The notes: a model not told the origin generated them from the letters alone. 38,013 bases of DNA from an uncultured Bacteroidales bacterium (GCA_900316305.1 ONCM01000037.1:1-38013); one strand, 5' to 3'; shown: positions 17,422 to 26,808, numbered from the stretch's first letter. Translations and numbers: made by a program.

Positions 17422-18168
17422 ATGAGTAAGATTGATCAATTCGTCAGATCGAAAGTGTACAAAAACACTATGGCCAAGCTGTACGGCTGGGGCGCATCCA
17501 TCGTTATTGTCGGTGCATTGTTCAAGATTTTGCACTGGCCTTTGGCAAATATCATGCTTATGGTGGGTATGTTTACCGAGGCTATCATCTTCTTCTTCTC
17601 TGCATTTGAACCCCTGCACGTGGAGTACAACTGGGCTTTGGTTTATCCTGAACTGGCCACCGGTTCTGATATTGAGCTGGAAGAGACTGAGAAGAAATCC
17701 CGTCGCGACAAAAAGCAACAGGTGAAGAGTGACAGCGTTACTCCTACTCAGGCTTTGGACAAGATGCTCGAAGAGGCTAAGATTGGTCCCGAACTGATGG
17801 AAAGCCTGGCATCCGGTATGCGTAACTTGAGCGACAACGCCCACAAACTGGCCGGCGTTTCCGATGCAGTGGTCTCTACCGACAACTACACCGCCAGCTT
17901 GCAGAAAGCTTCCGAGTCTGTACGTAATTTGACTCTTAAATATGACAAGGTTGCCGCCTCCCTCGAAACGGATGGTGGTGTTACCGCTGAATATATCGAA
18001 AGCGTGAAGAAAGCTACGGCATCTGTCGCTGCGTTGGCTGTCGCATACGATCAGACTGCCAAGTCCATGGAACAAGCCGGCAGCTTCAAAGCTGAGATGG
18101 ACAAACTGACCACCAATATCTCCAAATTAAGTAATGTTTATGGCAACATGCTTGCCGCGATGAAGTAA
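17422..18168 (+). CDS. porL: T9SS motor protein PorL/GldL
   Basis: A 248-residue inner-membrane protein. Two TM helices occupy about residues 22-40 and 43-62. TM2 contains the membrane-embedded Glu53 (GMFTEAIIFF) and TM1 carries Lys35 next to HWP, charges known in GldL/PorL to matter for proton-driven rotation. The cytoplasmic tail is helical with a basic and Gln-rich linker (KKSRRDKKQQ) and a long coiled-coil region. It follows porK by 55 bp and precedes porM by 48 bp. Confidence 0.95.
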   Translation: MSKIDQFVRSKVYKNTMAKLYGWGASIVIVGALFKILHWPLANIMLMVGMFTEAIIFFFSAFEPLHVEYNWALVYPELATGSDIELEETEKKSRRDKKQQVKSDSVTPTQALDKMLEEAKIGPELMESLASGMRNLSDNAHKLAGVSDAVVSTDNYTASLQKASESVRNLTLKYDKVAASLETDGGVTAEYIESVKKATASVAALAVAYDQTAKSMEQAGSFKAEMDKLTTNISKLSNVYGNMLAAMK

Positions 18169-18216
18169 TTCTCATTGATTTCATTAACCTATTCATTAAC
18201 TAAATTTAATTGAGAT

Positions 18217-19833
18217 ATGGGTGCAACAAATTGTCCGGAAACCCCGAGACAGAAAATGATTCAGATGATGTACCTGGTGTACACCGCCATGCTGGCGTTG
18301 AACGTCTCTGCCGAGATTCTGAACGCTTTCGTGGTCGTGGATGACACTTTGGTGACATCTACCAATATCGCGGCCAACCAGAACTCCAATGACTACCAGT
18401 GGTTCTTGGGTCAGAAAACCATTCTGGGCGCGAAAGTTGATGAAGCCTACAATAAAGCCCAGACTCTTCGTAAGGAGTCTGACGCAATGGTGAAGTATAT
18501 TGAGAAAATGCGTAATGATTTGATTTTCGCTGTCGATGGTGATTCTCTGACGGACGGTAAAAAAGGACCGAAGGAGTTGAAAACTGTCGCCACCATTGTG
18601 AAAAAGGATAATTTCGATATTCCTACCGATTTCATGATCAACAATGGCAATGCCAAAAAGTTGAAAGAGGAAATCAAGAAGTACAAGGCCAATATTCTGA
18701 AATTAGCGAAAAAGGAAGATCAAAAACGTCTTGAAGAAGCCATTGGTTTGAATGTGGATGCCACTTATACCAAGGATATGAACACTGTCTCTTGGGAGGA
18801 GCATAACTTTGACCACATCATTGCTGCCGCTTCTGCAACACTGCTCAACAAGATGATCGGTGAGGTGAAGAATGCGGAATCCGTGATGCTCAACTATCTG
18901 AAGGCTTCTATCAGTGCTGACGACTTCAAGTTCGACCAAGTCAGTGGTCGTTCCATCCCGAAATCCCAGATGGTCTTCGCTGGCGACGCTTACGAGGCTG
19001 ACATTATCGTGGCCGCTTACGACAGCAAGTCCACACCTGAGGTTTACTACAAGATGGGTGCTGACACGCTGACTGAAGAAGGCATCGGTGGTGCTACCAA
19101 GCTCGAAGGCGAGAATGGTCTTGTGAAACTGAAAATCGGTACCAGTGGTACGGGTGAGCAGAAATATGCCGGTTTGATCAAGGTGATCGGCCCTGGCGGT
19201 GAAGCGAAATACTACGGATTCAAGGATAAGTACACGGTGTTGACTCCTTCCGCTACGATTGCTGCGGATAAGATGAACGTGCTTTATGCCGGTATCGCCA
19301 ACCCGGTGTCTGTCTCTGGTCCTGTGGCTCCCGACAAGCTGAGCGTCTCTTTCCCTGGCTGTAACGCTGCTTCACAAGGTGCTGGTAAGTTCAATGTGAG
19401 CGTTCCCACCTCTTTGATTGGAAAGACGGTGCAGGCCACCGTGGCTGCCAAAGTGGGTGAGTCCACTAAGACCCTCGGTCAGACCACGTTCCGTGTGAAA
19501 CGCGTTCCGGATCCTCGTGCCGTATTGGGTGCTAACATCCGCGGTGGTAAGAGAGCGAAAGCCGAAATCTTGGCCAACCCGATGATTCGTGCTACCATGG
19601 GTGATGACTTCGTCTATGACTTGAAATGGTCTGTCAATTCCTTCCGCGTGATCCTTGTGAGCAAGGGTATGGAAGAGCCCGCCATCGTTTGTCAAGGCGG
19701 TCACTTGAGCGACAAGGCCAAGTCTGCCATCCAGAAGGCTTCCGCCAACACGGTCATCTATTTCAGCGATATCAAGGTTTCTTCTGAAGCCGGTTCGCGT
19801 ACTTTGGACGAATTCTCTGTCCGCGTAAGATAA
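18217..19833 (+). CDS. porM: T9SS motor protein PorM/GldM
   Basis: A 538-residue protein with one N-terminal TM helix (MIQMMYLVYTAMLALNVSAE) after a short cytoplasmic stretch, TPRQK, that is strongly conserved in GldM. The large periplasmic part holds a helical D1 domain followed by beta-rich domains D2-D4 (for example VLYAGIANPVSVSGP and KRVPDPRAVLGA). PorM spans the periplasm and links PorL to the PorK/PorN ring. The length is typical. Confidence 0.95.
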   Translation: MGATNCPETPRQKMIQMMYLVYTAMLALNVSAEILNAFVVVDDTLVTSTNIAANQNSNDYQWFLGQKTILGAKVDEAYNKAQTLRKESDAMVKYIEKMRNDLIFAVDGDSLTDGKKGPKELKTVATIVKKDNFDIPTDFMINNGNAKKLKEEIKKYKANILKLAKKEDQKRLEEAIGLNVDATYTKDMNTVSWEEHNFDHIIAAASATLLNKMIGEVKNAESVMLNYLKASISADDFKFDQVSGRSIPKSQMVFAGDAYEADIIVAAYDSKSTPEVYYKMGADTLTEEGIGGATKLEGENGLVKLKIGTSGTGEQKYAGLIKVIGPGGEAKYYGFKDKYTVLTPSATIAADKMNVLYAGIANPVSVSGPVAPDKLSVSFPGCNAASQGAGKFNVSVPTSLIGKTVQATVAAKVGESTKTLGQTTFRVKRVPDPRAVLGANIRGGKRAKAEILANPMIRATMGDDFVYDLKWSVNSFRVILVSKGMEEPAIVCQGGHLSDKAKSAIQKASANTVIYFSDIKVSSEAGSRTLDEFSVRVR

Positions 19834-19855
19834 TCAACAAAAAAAACATACAATT

Positions 19856-20797
19856 ATGAAAAAGTTCAAATTAATCGCAATGTTGTTACTGGCCGCCACC
19901 TTTGCCTTCGCACAGGAGGACGAGACTGACGGCAGCACGTTGGAGCAACCTATCCGCAAGCCTGTGGAGACGGTTTGGGAGCAGGTAAATATCGGTGAGT
20001 TTGCCGAACCGATCGCGTATCCTCCCGTCAGACAAGCCGACGTGATGTATTACTGGACCATCTGGCGCACCATTGACTTGCGCGAGAAGATCAACCACCC
20101 GCTCTACTTCCCGACGGAAGTGCGCGGTACTTGGAGAAGCCTCGGCCAAACCATCTTTGATGCTATCGATATTGGCAACACGGAGCGTACGGAAGGCGTT
20201 TTGCCGGTCTATTCCGACGAGATGTGCACCTATCCATACTCTCGTGAGGAGATCCAAGGCTTGATTTCCAATGTTTCCACCATCGCCGAAATTGACGAAG
20301 AAGGTGAGGAAATCGGTACCAAGGAACTCATCATCCAATTCGAGCCGAAGGAGATCATCTCCTACAACGTCAAAGAGGTGTGGTATTTCGACAAGCAGTA
20401 TTCCACCTTCAGAGTTCAGATTCTGGAGATTGAACCCATCATTGAGTATGAGAAACCGAACAACAACAGCTCGTACTATGATGATGAGAATCAGGAAGAC
20501 GCTGAGGATGTGAAGGCCAATATGATCAAGAAACGTGTCGGTTACATTTATTACAACGAACTTCGTCCTTTCCTGGCCAAACAGGAGGTGTTCAATGTGA
20601 AGAACCAAGCCGCACGTGTCTCCTTCGACGACCTGATCACCTGGAAGCGCGATTTCTCCAGCCTGATCTACAAGGAGTCCAACGTCTATGACCGCGATAT
20701 TTCCGATTATATCGCCAATTCCCGCGACCAACGTATCGAATCTGAGCGTATCACGGACAAAATGCGTACCTTCGAACACGATCTTTGGGAATTCTAA
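19856..20797 (+). CDS. porN: T9SS ring protein PorN/GldN
   Basis: A 313-residue periplasmic protein with a signal peptide (MKKFKLIAMLLLAATFAFAQ). It is the partner of PorK in the ring. Typical GldN segments include YYWTIWRTIDLREKINHPLYFP near residue 62, KEVWYFDKQYSTFRVQILEI near 175 and RVSFDDLITWKRDF near 255. It is last in the operon, 22 bp after porM, and is followed directly by a strong terminator. Confidence 0.95.
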   Translation: MKKFKLIAMLLLAATFAFAQEDETDGSTLEQPIRKPVETVWEQVNIGEFAEPIAYPPVRQADVMYYWTIWRTIDLREKINHPLYFPTEVRGTWRSLGQTIFDAIDIGNTERTEGVLPVYSDEMCTYPYSREEIQGLISNVSTIAEIDEEGEEIGTKELIIQFEPKEIISYNVKEVWYFDKQYSTFRVQILEIEPIIEYEKPNNNSSYYDDENQEDAEDVKANMIKKRVGYIYYNELRPFLAKQEVFNVKNQAARVSFDDLITWKRDFSSLIYKESNVYDRDISDYIANSRDQRIESERITDKMRTFEHDLWEF

Positions 20798-20824
20798 ATC
20801 AGCAAAACTTTTTCATAATTTGAC

Positions 20825-20853
20825 AAAAGCGGACTGCAAAGTCCGCTTTTTTT
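20825..20853 (+). terminator. Intrinsic terminator of the por operon
   Basis: The 11-bp perfect stem AAAAGCGGACT (20825-20835) pairs with 20840-20850. It has a GCAA loop and continues into seven Ts. Confidence 0.9.
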
Positions 20854-20978
20854 GTTGATACTGGTTACAAAATATACTTCTTTAGTTAGCCTTTCGCTAG
20901 AAAATCTATCAATCAACCATTGTTGATAAATATTTTTTTTTCTGGACGATTTTGGGTGCATCCATATCAAATATTTTA

Positions 20979-20986
20979 TATCTTTG
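20979..20986 (+). promoter_or_regulatory. -7 element for recQ
   Basis: TATCTTTG lies 57 bases before the recQ ATG at 21044. A TTTG at 20951-20954 is 24 bp away, slightly too far for a clean -33 element. Confidence 0.5.
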
Positions 20987-21043
20987 TACTTAAATTTGAA
21001 AGGATATAAATCATTCATATATTGTTGACTAAATTAGTTCTTC

Positions 21044-23245
21044 ATGAAGAGAATTACGGATAAAGCCATTTCCCAGACGCTGAAAACAGTCTTCGGTTTT
21101 GACACTTTCAAGGGTGACCAGCTGAAGATTATCAAGACATTGTTGAAGGGCAAGGACTGTTTTGTGATTATGCCCACAGGAGGCGGCAAGTCGATGTGTT
21201 ACCAGTTGCCTGCGCTGATGAGCGACGGCACGGCCATCGTCATTTCCCCGCTGATCGCGCTGATGAAGAATCAGGTGGATGCGATCCGGACATTCGGTAC
21301 GGACCGCGGCATTGCCCATTTCCTGAACTCCTCGCTCAACAAAGCCGAAATCGCAGAGGTGAAAAAAGACCTTATCTCAGGGAAAACCAAACTGTTGTAT
21401 GTTGCTCCTGAGTCATTGACCAAAGAGGAAAATGTGAATTTCTTTCAGGATATCAACATCTCCTTCTATGCAATTGATGAGGCGCACTGTATTTCGGAAT
21501 GGGGTCATGATTTCCGTCCCGAGTACCGTAACATCCGCAAGATCATCCAGCAGATTGGCAAGAACGTACCGGTAATCGCGTTGACGGCTACCGCTACGCC
21601 CAAGGTGCAGAGCGACATCCAGAAAAACCTCGGTATGGAAAAGGCGGAGGTCTTCATCTCCTCCTTCAACCGTCCAAACCTCTATTACGAAATTCGTGAG
21701 AAGACTAAAGATGTTGATAAAGAGGTGGTTAAGTTTATCAAGAACCATCCTGGTAAGTCAGGTATCATCTATTGTCTGAGCCGCAAGAAAGTGGAAGAAT
21801 TGGCGGTGCTGTTACAGGAGAACGGTATTCGTGCTTTGCCATACCATGCAGGTCTTGATTCCAAGACCCGTGTCCAGAACCAGGACGACTTTTTGATGGA
21901 AAAGGCTGATGTGATTGTCGCCACCATCGCTTTCGGTATGGGTATCGACAAACCCGACGTGCGCTTTGTGATCCACTACGACATGCCGAAGAGTCTTGAA
22001 GGATATTATCAGGAGACTGGTCGTGCCGGTCGTGACGATGGCGAAGGCTTATGTATCGCCTTCTATGACCAGAAGGACCTCAATAAATTGGAGAAATTCT
22101 CCGCCAAGAAATCCGTTTCCGAGCAGGAAATCGTGAAACAGTTGCTGGCGGAAACGGCTTCGTATGCTGAATCCACCAATTGTCGTAGAAAACACCTGTT
22201 GCACTATTTTGGTGAGAATTACACCGAGGAAAACTGTCACAATTGCGATAACTGTAACCATCCGAAGCCCAAAATGGACGCTTCCGAGCAGATTCAACTG
22301 ATGCTGGAGGTGGTGCAGGCGGTGAAACAACAGTTCAAGGAGGACCAGATTGTCGATATCATTTGTGGCAACAAGACGACCTCCATTCTGAAGTTCCACC
22401 ACGAAAAGCTGAAACAATTCGGTGAAGGTATGGATTATGATGCGAAATTCTGGTCCAATATCATCCGCGTTTCCATCTTTGACAATCTGATTGCCAAAGA
22501 TATAGAGAATTACGGTCTGTTGAAAATCACGGACAAGGGCAAGAAATACATGACCAATCCCTATCCGATCATGGCCATCAAGCCGGTGACCGAGGAGGAT
22601 GAGGATGACGACGAGGCCGTGGATGCAGTGGCCGGCAATGTAGAGGAGGCTTTCGACACCGTCCTGTTCAGTCTGCTGAAGGATTTGCGAAAGACCATCT
22701 CCAAAGAGGAGAATTTGCCGCCGTTCATCATCTTCCAGGATCCTTCGTTGGAGGATATGTGTATCCAGTACCCGATCACCATGGAGGAAATGACTCGCGT
22801 GGTGGGTGTCGGACCCGGCAAGGCGCAGAAATACGGCCGCCGTTTCATTGAGCTCATCAAACAATATGTTGAGGAAAACGAGATTGACCGTCCGCAGGAT
22901 TTCGTCCTGAAGACCGTGGCCAAGAAATCCGCCAACAAACTCTTTATCATCCAAGGTATTGACCACAAGATTAGCTTTGAGGACATCGCCATTGCCAAGG
23001 GATTGGATATGGACGAGCTGCTCACTGAAATCGAACACATTGTCGCTTCTGGTGCGAAGATCGACATCTCCTACTATATTGATGAAGAGATTGAACCGTA
23101 CCATCAGGAGGACATCATCGACTATTTCGCCAACGCCGACACGGATTCCGCCGAGGAGGCTTTGCGTGTTCTGGGCGAAGACGAATATACGATGGAGGAG
23201 ATTCGGATTATGAGAATCAAGTACCTGTCGGACGTTGGAAATTAA
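21044..23245 (+). CDS. recQ: ATP-dependent DNA helicase RecQ
   Basis: A 733-residue RecQ-family 3'-5' helicase used in recombination and fork repair. The Walker A motif is PTGGGKS (residues 44-50) and motif II is DEAH (145-148) followed by the RecQ aromatic loop SEWGHDFRPEYR. Helicase domain 2 has the QETGRAGRDD motif. The zinc site is Cys380, Cys398, Cys401 and Cys404. Next come a winged-helix RQC region and an HRDC domain (about 615-680). A C-terminal extension of about 100 residues (SFEDIAIAKGLDMDELL) looks like the helix-turn-helix tail usual in Bacteroidetes RecQ. All motifs are intact. The stop overlaps the first unit of a heptanucleotide array. Confidence 0.95.
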   Translation: MKRITDKAISQTLKTVFGFDTFKGDQLKIIKTLLKGKDCFVIMPTGGGKSMCYQLPALMSDGTAIVISPLIALMKNQVDAIRTFGTDRGIAHFLNSSLNKAEIAEVKKDLISGKTKLLYVAPESLTKEENVNFFQDINISFYAIDEAHCISEWGHDFRPEYRNIRKIIQQIGKNVPVIALTATATPKVQSDIQKNLGMEKAEVFISSFNRPNLYYEIREKTKDVDKEVVKFIKNHPGKSGIIYCLSRKKVEELAVLLQENGIRALPYHAGLDSKTRVQNQDDFLMEKADVIVATIAFGMGIDKPDVRFVIHYDMPKSLEGYYQETGRAGRDDGEGLCIAFYDQKDLNKLEKFSAKKSVSEQEIVKQLLAETASYAESTNCRRKHLLHYFGENYTEENCHNCDNCNHPKPKMDASEQIQLMLEVVQAVKQQFKEDQIVDIICGNKTTSILKFHHEKLKQFGEGMDYDAKFWSNIIRVSIFDNLIAKDIENYGLLKITDKGKKYMTNPYPIMAIKPVTEEDEDDDEAVDAVAGNVEEAFDTVLFSLLKDLRKTISKEENLPPFIIFQDPSLEDMCIQYPITMEEMTRVVGVGPGKAQKYGRRFIELIKQYVEENEIDRPQDFVLKTVAKKSANKLFIIQGIDHKISFEDIAIAKGLDMDELLTEIEHIVASGAKIDISYYIDEEIEPYHQEDIIDYFANADTDSAEEALRVLGEDEYTMEEIRIMRIKYLSDVGN

Positions 23246-23341
23246 GAATGTAGAATGAAGAATGTAGAATGAAGAATGTAGAATGAAGAATGTAGAATGA
23301 AGAATGTAGAATGAAGAATTATGAATTATGAATTATGAATA
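23244..23341. repeat. Heptanucleotide tandem array, 14 units
   Basis: AAGAATG and TAGAATG alternate for ten units (a 14-bp higher-order period), then come AAGAATT, ATGAATT twice and ATGAATA. The array begins at the recQ stop codon and its last unit contains a candidate ATG for the next gene. Confidence 0.9.
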
Positions 23342-24090
23342 ATATGGAAGGGAATTTGGAAAGTAAGACTGAAAAAGAGTACGAAATGAATGAGATTATA
23401 GAAGAAACGGTTGTGAATACGACGGAAGTCGAACAGAAACAGGTATCCAAACCTGTTGTTGAAGAAGCCCCGGCATCTTGTGAAAAGAAACGTTGTGGTG
23501 CTGCGCATTGGATTGTGGAAGGTGTGCTGGCAGCAGCGGTGATAGCGCTGTTCATCCTGCATTTTGCGGGTAATGGCAAAAAGGCCCCTGTGGTGCAGAA
23601 GCCGGTTGAGAAAGGAAATGGCGAGACGGTTTTCATTAACATCGACTCGATTAATGCCCATTATGAGTTGGTCAGTATTCTGACTGACAGCATCGATGCA
23701 GAGAAACAGAGACAAGCTGTGGTCTTCCAGAACCGTCAGAAGGCGTTGGAGCAGAAGGCCGCCAATTTCGAGAAGAACTATAATTCCGGCTCTCTCAATC
23801 CGCAACAGATACAATATGCCCAACAGGGATTGCAGGAGGAAAGCACTCGCTTGCAGAATGATTACGCGCAAGCATTGGAATCCTTGGAAACCCGTTACCA
23901 GGCTGCCTTGCAGCAAATTAATGACTCCCTGCTCGCCGCAGCAAACAGGGTGAATGCCACCTATAACGCATCGTACATCTTTGCCTATCAAGGCGGTGGC
24001 GGAAGTCAGCTGCTCTATGGCGATCCCGCTCACGATATTACCGTGGAGGTGCTGAATGAGTTGAACAAATCTTTCAAAAAGAAGAAATAA
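23335..24090 (+). CDS. Membrane-anchored OmpH/Skp-like protein
   Basis: A 251-residue protein. The N-terminus is acidic and cytoplasmic, one TM helix lies at about residues 59-80 (WIVEGVLAAAVIALFILHF), and the periplasmic part starts VFINIDSINAHYEL, the short strand that opens Skp/OmpH domains. A long Gln-rich coiled coil follows (KQRQAVVFQNRQKALEQKA to about residue 205), then a tail resembling the Skp end (ITVEVLNELNKSFK). It is probably an inner-membrane-tethered chaperone-like protein. The start is uncertain: the ATG at 23335 lies in the repeat array, and ATGs at 23344 and 23386 are alternatives that leave the domain intact. Confidence 0.75.
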   Translation: MNNMEGNLESKTEKEYEMNEIIEETVVNTTEVEQKQVSKPVVEEAPASCEKKRCGAAHWIVEGVLAAAVIALFILHFAGNGKKAPVVQKPVEKGNGETVFINIDSINAHYELVSILTDSIDAEKQRQAVVFQNRQKALEQKAANFEKNYNSGSLNPQQIQYAQQGLQEESTRLQNDYAQALESLETRYQAALQQINDSLLAAANRVNATYNASYIFAYQGGGGSQLLYGDPAHDITVEVLNELNKSFKKKK

Positions 24091-24095
24091 TTCTC

Positions 24096-24123
24096 GTAGA
24101 GACGCGCCATGGTACGTCTATAC
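24096..24123. repeat. Palindromic repeat, GTAGAGACG family
   Basis: The arms GTAGAGACG (24096-24104) and CGTCTATAC (24115-24123) pair with one mismatch. The same arms occur at 26801 and 31386. Confidence 0.65.
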
Positions 24124-24141
24124 AAGTGACAGTAAATAGTT

Positions 24142-24702
24142 ATGGAGAAAGAAACTAAGCCCTTTGGTACACTGCATATTGTGTTGATATGTCTGGCATT
24201 CGGACTGTTAGCGGCCGAATTGGCTTATCTGGCGGTTTCCAACAGTCGTGCAAAACGCCAGGTGGTGGAGGCGGAGCAGGCCTTTATGGACAGTCTGCAT
24301 GTTTTCCCGCCTATTGAGTTTGCGGATTCGCTCTACAATCGGGTGAATATCCAGACCTATGAGGATGACTCTCCGAAAGTGGTGGCCTATTACGTGAGGG
24401 ACAGTCTAGGTAACTCTACCAGCGAAATCGCCCACGAGACGCATTTCTATGAGAACCATCAGAAGTACATTGATGGCAACCGTCATGGGGATGATCGCGA
24501 CGGTCTGTGGTACGCCTATTATCCGGATGGTACCGTGCAGACCAAAGCCGTGTATGTGAACGGTAAGGAAGAAGGCCGCTATACGGTCTATTATTCCAAC
24601 GGAAATGTCCGATATACAGGCTTGTATAAGCAAGGAAAGCAAGTCGGTGAGTGGCGTTTCTATAATGAGGACGGCACCCTGGTCAGCATCCAAAAGTTCT
24701 AG
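24142..24702 (+). CDS. MORN-repeat (YwqK-like) membrane-anchored protein
   Basis: A 186-residue protein with an N-terminal TM helix (about residues 11-33, IVLICLAFGLLAAELAYLAV). Three C-terminal MORN-type repeats follow: DGLWYAYYPDGTV, EGRYTVYYSNGNV and VGEWRFYNEDGTL. Such repeats form open beta-sheets in many Bacteroidetes envelope proteins. Databases often name them antitoxin-like (YwqK), but nothing here supports a toxin-antitoxin role. It follows the OmpH-like gene, 51 bp away across a palindromic repeat. The TAG stop overlaps a heptanucleotide array. Confidence 0.75.
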   Translation: MEKETKPFGTLHIVLICLAFGLLAAELAYLAVSNSRAKRQVVEAEQAFMDSLHVFPPIEFADSLYNRVNIQTYEDDSPKVVAYYVRDSLGNSTSEIAHETHFYENHQKYIDGNRHGDDRDGLWYAYYPDGTVQTKAVYVNGKEEGRYTVYYSNGNVRYTGLYKQGKQVGEWRFYNEDGTLVSIQKF

Positions 24703-24773
24703 CTATTAGCTTTTAGCTATTAGCTATTGGCTTTTAGCGGCCAACGGCCAACAGCCAATAGCCAACAGCCAAT
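24701..24773. repeat. Heptanucleotide tandem array
   Basis: Units are AGCTATT, AGCTTTT, AGCTATT, AGCTATT, GGCTTTT, then AGC, then GGCCAAC twice, AGCCAAT, AGCCAAC and AGCCAAT. The two halves have roughly complementary character. The array overlaps the stop of the MORN gene. Confidence 0.85.
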
Positions 24774-24834
24774 ATAAGAAAAGATATTCGACATATATAA
24801 ATAATTATAAATAAATAACTTAAAAATAGATACT

Positions 24835-26211
24835 ATGGAATTACCATTTGCAGAAGCGTGGAAAATCAAGATGGTGGAACCCATCAAGAAATCCACAAGA
24901 GAAGAAAGAGAAAAATGGCTCAATGAAGCCCACCAGAATGTATTCATGCTCAAGAGCGACTACGTTTACATCGACCTCCTTACCGACTCTGGTACGGGTG
25001 CCCTGAGCGACCGTCAGTGGGCTGCCATGATGATGGGCGACGAGAGCTACGGTGGAGCACGTTCTTTCTATCACATGAAGGACACCATCACCGAACTCAC
25101 TGGATTCAACTACGTTATCCCCACTCACCAGGGTCGTGCCGCTGAGAATGTGCTGTTCAGTTACCTCGTAAAACCTGGCAATATTATCCCCGGTAACGCC
25201 CACTTCGACACCACGAAGGGTCATATTGAGAGCCGTAAGGCTTTTGCCATCGATGTTACCGTTAAGGAGGCTTACGACACCCAACTCGAGGTTCCCTTCA
25301 AAGGTAATGTTGATTTGGAGAAATTGGAGAAGATTCTGAAGGAGAACAAGGGCAATGTGCCTTTCATGGTCCTCACTGTTACCAACAACACTGTCGGTGG
25401 TCAGCCTGTCAGCATGCAGAACATTCGCGAGACCTGTGAGCTCTGCCACAAATACGGCGTGCCCGTGAACGTTGATAGTGCCCGTTTCATCGAGAACTGT
25501 TACTTCATCAAGACCCGTGAAAAAGGCTATGAGAACAAGACCTTGCGCGAGATTGCCTTGGAGATGTTCAGCTATGCCGACTCAATGACCATGAGTGCCA
25601 AAAAGGACGGTCTCGTCAATATGGGCGGCTTCATCGCTACCAACAAGCAGGATTGGTATGAAGGAGCCAAGATGTTCTGCATCCCCTTCGAAGGCTTCCT
25701 GACCTACGGTGGTATGAACGGTCGCGATATGGACTGCTTGGCCGTCGGCTTGAAGGAGAACATTGAGTTTGATATGGTCGAGACCCGCATCAAACAGGTC
25801 CACTACCTTGCCGCTAAGCTTGATGAATACGGCATTCCTTACCAGCGCCCTGCTGGTGGCCACGCCATTTTCGTCGATGCCGACAAGGTGCTCACCAACA
25901 TCCCGAAGGAAGAGTTCCCTGCTCAGACGCTGACTTGCGAGCTCTATCTCGAAGCCGGTATCCGTGCTTGTGAGATCGGTTACGTGTTGGCTGACCGCGA
26001 TCCGGTGACCCGCGAGAACCGTTTCGGTGGTAATGACTTCGTACGCCTGTGTATCCCGCGCCGCGTCTATACCAACAACCACATGGACGTGATCGCCGCT
26101 GCCCTCAAGAATGTCTATGACCGTCGCGACACTATTAAGCGCGGTCTGGAGATCACTTGGGAAGCTGAACTGATGCGTCACTTCACTTGTCAGTTCAAAC
26201 GTCTCGGTTAA
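24835..26211 (+). CDS. tnaA: Tryptophanase (tryptophan indole-lyase)
   Basis: A 458-residue PLP enzyme that splits L-tryptophan into indole, pyruvate and ammonia. The family motifs are DLLTDSGTGALSDRQWAAMM near residue 47, IPTHQGRAAENVLF near 99, and the PLP-lysine site MSAKKDG, where Lys257 is the expected Schiff-base residue. C-terminal RLCIPRRVYTNNHMDV and RHFTCQFKRL complete the fold. Tyrosine phenol-lyase is a close relative of the same length. I prefer tryptophanase because the sequence closely resembles, from memory, tryptophanases of gut Bacteroides across its length (ELPFAEAWKIKMVEPI start). No tnaC-like leader peptide is seen upstream, where there is a heptanucleotide array and an AT-rich stretch. 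The DUF3109 gene follows after 12 bp. Confidence 0.88.
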   Translation: MELPFAEAWKIKMVEPIKKSTREEREKWLNEAHQNVFMLKSDYVYIDLLTDSGTGALSDRQWAAMMMGDESYGGARSFYHMKDTITELTGFNYVIPTHQGRAAENVLFSYLVKPGNIIPGNAHFDTTKGHIESRKAFAIDVTVKEAYDTQLEVPFKGNVDLEKLEKILKENKGNVPFMVLTVTNNTVGGQPVSMQNIRETCELCHKYGVPVNVDSARFIENCYFIKTREKGYENKTLREIALEMFSYADSMTMSAKKDGLVNMGGFIATNKQDWYEGAKMFCIPFEGFLTYGGMNGRDMDCLAVGLKENIEFDMVETRIKQVHYLAAKLDEYGIPYQRPAGGHAIFVDADKVLTNIPKEEFPAQTLTCELYLEAGIRACEIGYVLADRDPVTRENRFGGNDFVRLCIPRRVYTNNHMDVIAAALKNVYDRRDTIKRGLEITWEAELMRHFTCQFKRLG

Positions 26212-26223
26212 TCCTTGGATACG

Positions 26224-26808
26224 ATGCTGATCGTAGGAAATGTCCTCGTTTCAGAAGAACTGATTGACAAGTGCTTCTGCTGCGATATTGCGCAATGCAA
26301 GGGTATTTGTTGTGTGGAGGGTGACAGCGGTGCGCCGGTAGCCCCCGATGAAGTGGCTGATTTAGAGGAACATTATCCTGTATTTCAAAAATATATGACC
26401 GAAGAAGGTGTCGCCGTTGTCGAAAACGGCGGCACCTTTGTCTTCAATGGTGGCGACTCGTTCGACACGCCCTTGATGGAGAGCAATGACGCCTGCGCGT
26501 TCGCCTATTTCGAGGACGGAGTGGCCAAATGCGCCATTGAAAAATGCTTCCGCAACGGTGAAATCCCCTTTCGGAAGCCTATTTCCTGCTATCTGTATCC
26601 CATCAGGGTCAGCAGGGTGGGAGATTACGATGCCCTGAACTACGACCACTGGTCGATCTGCAAGACGGCCGTGGAATACGGTAACCAGCTGAAATTGCCC
26701 GTCTATCAATTCCTTAAGGAACCATTAATTGCCAAATATGGGGCGGAATGGTTTGAGGAATTGGAGGAGATGGTGCGGTTGAGGAATGAGAATGCCCCGT
26801 CATTGTAG
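26224..26808 (+). CDS. DUF3109 family protein
   Basis: A 194-residue protein of unknown function. It is rich in cysteine near the N-terminus (CFCCDIAQCKGICC) with further cysteines at SNDACAF, AKCAIEKCF, PISCYLYP and WSICK. This pattern suggests binding of a metal or iron-sulfur centre, as in YkgJ-like proteins. The ATG at 26224 is chosen over a TTG at 26215. It starts 12 bp after tnaA and is probably cotranscribed with it, which may hint at shared expression rather than shared chemistry. The TAG stop (26806-26808) is part of a palindromic repeat, so the final residues (APSL) may be partly repeat-derived. Confidence 0.8.
   Translation: MLIVGNVLVSEELIDKCFCCDIAQCKGICCVEGDSGAPVAPDEVADLEEHYPVFQKYMTEEGVAVVENGGTFVFNGGDSFDTPLMESNDACAFAYFEDGVAKCAIEKCFRNGEIPFRKPISCYLYPIRVSRVGDYDALNYDHWSICKTAVEYGNQLKLPVYQFLKEPLIAKYGAEWFEELEEMVRLRNENAPSL

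Noticed and set aside
22049-23104. 351-codon minus-strand frame inside recQ
   Set aside because: Antisense to intact RecQ domains; the long frame reflects codon bias.
23244-23341. Possible CRISPR array
   Set aside because: Units are 7 bp with no spacers, and there are no cas genes.
24142-24702. Antitoxin role for the MORN-repeat protein
   Set aside because: The YwqK antitoxin name is an automatic label; no toxin gene is adjacent and the protein is membrane-anchored.
24703-24834. tnaC-like leader peptide before tnaA
   Set aside because: No short ORF with a Trp codon was found; the region is a repeat array plus AT-rich sequence.
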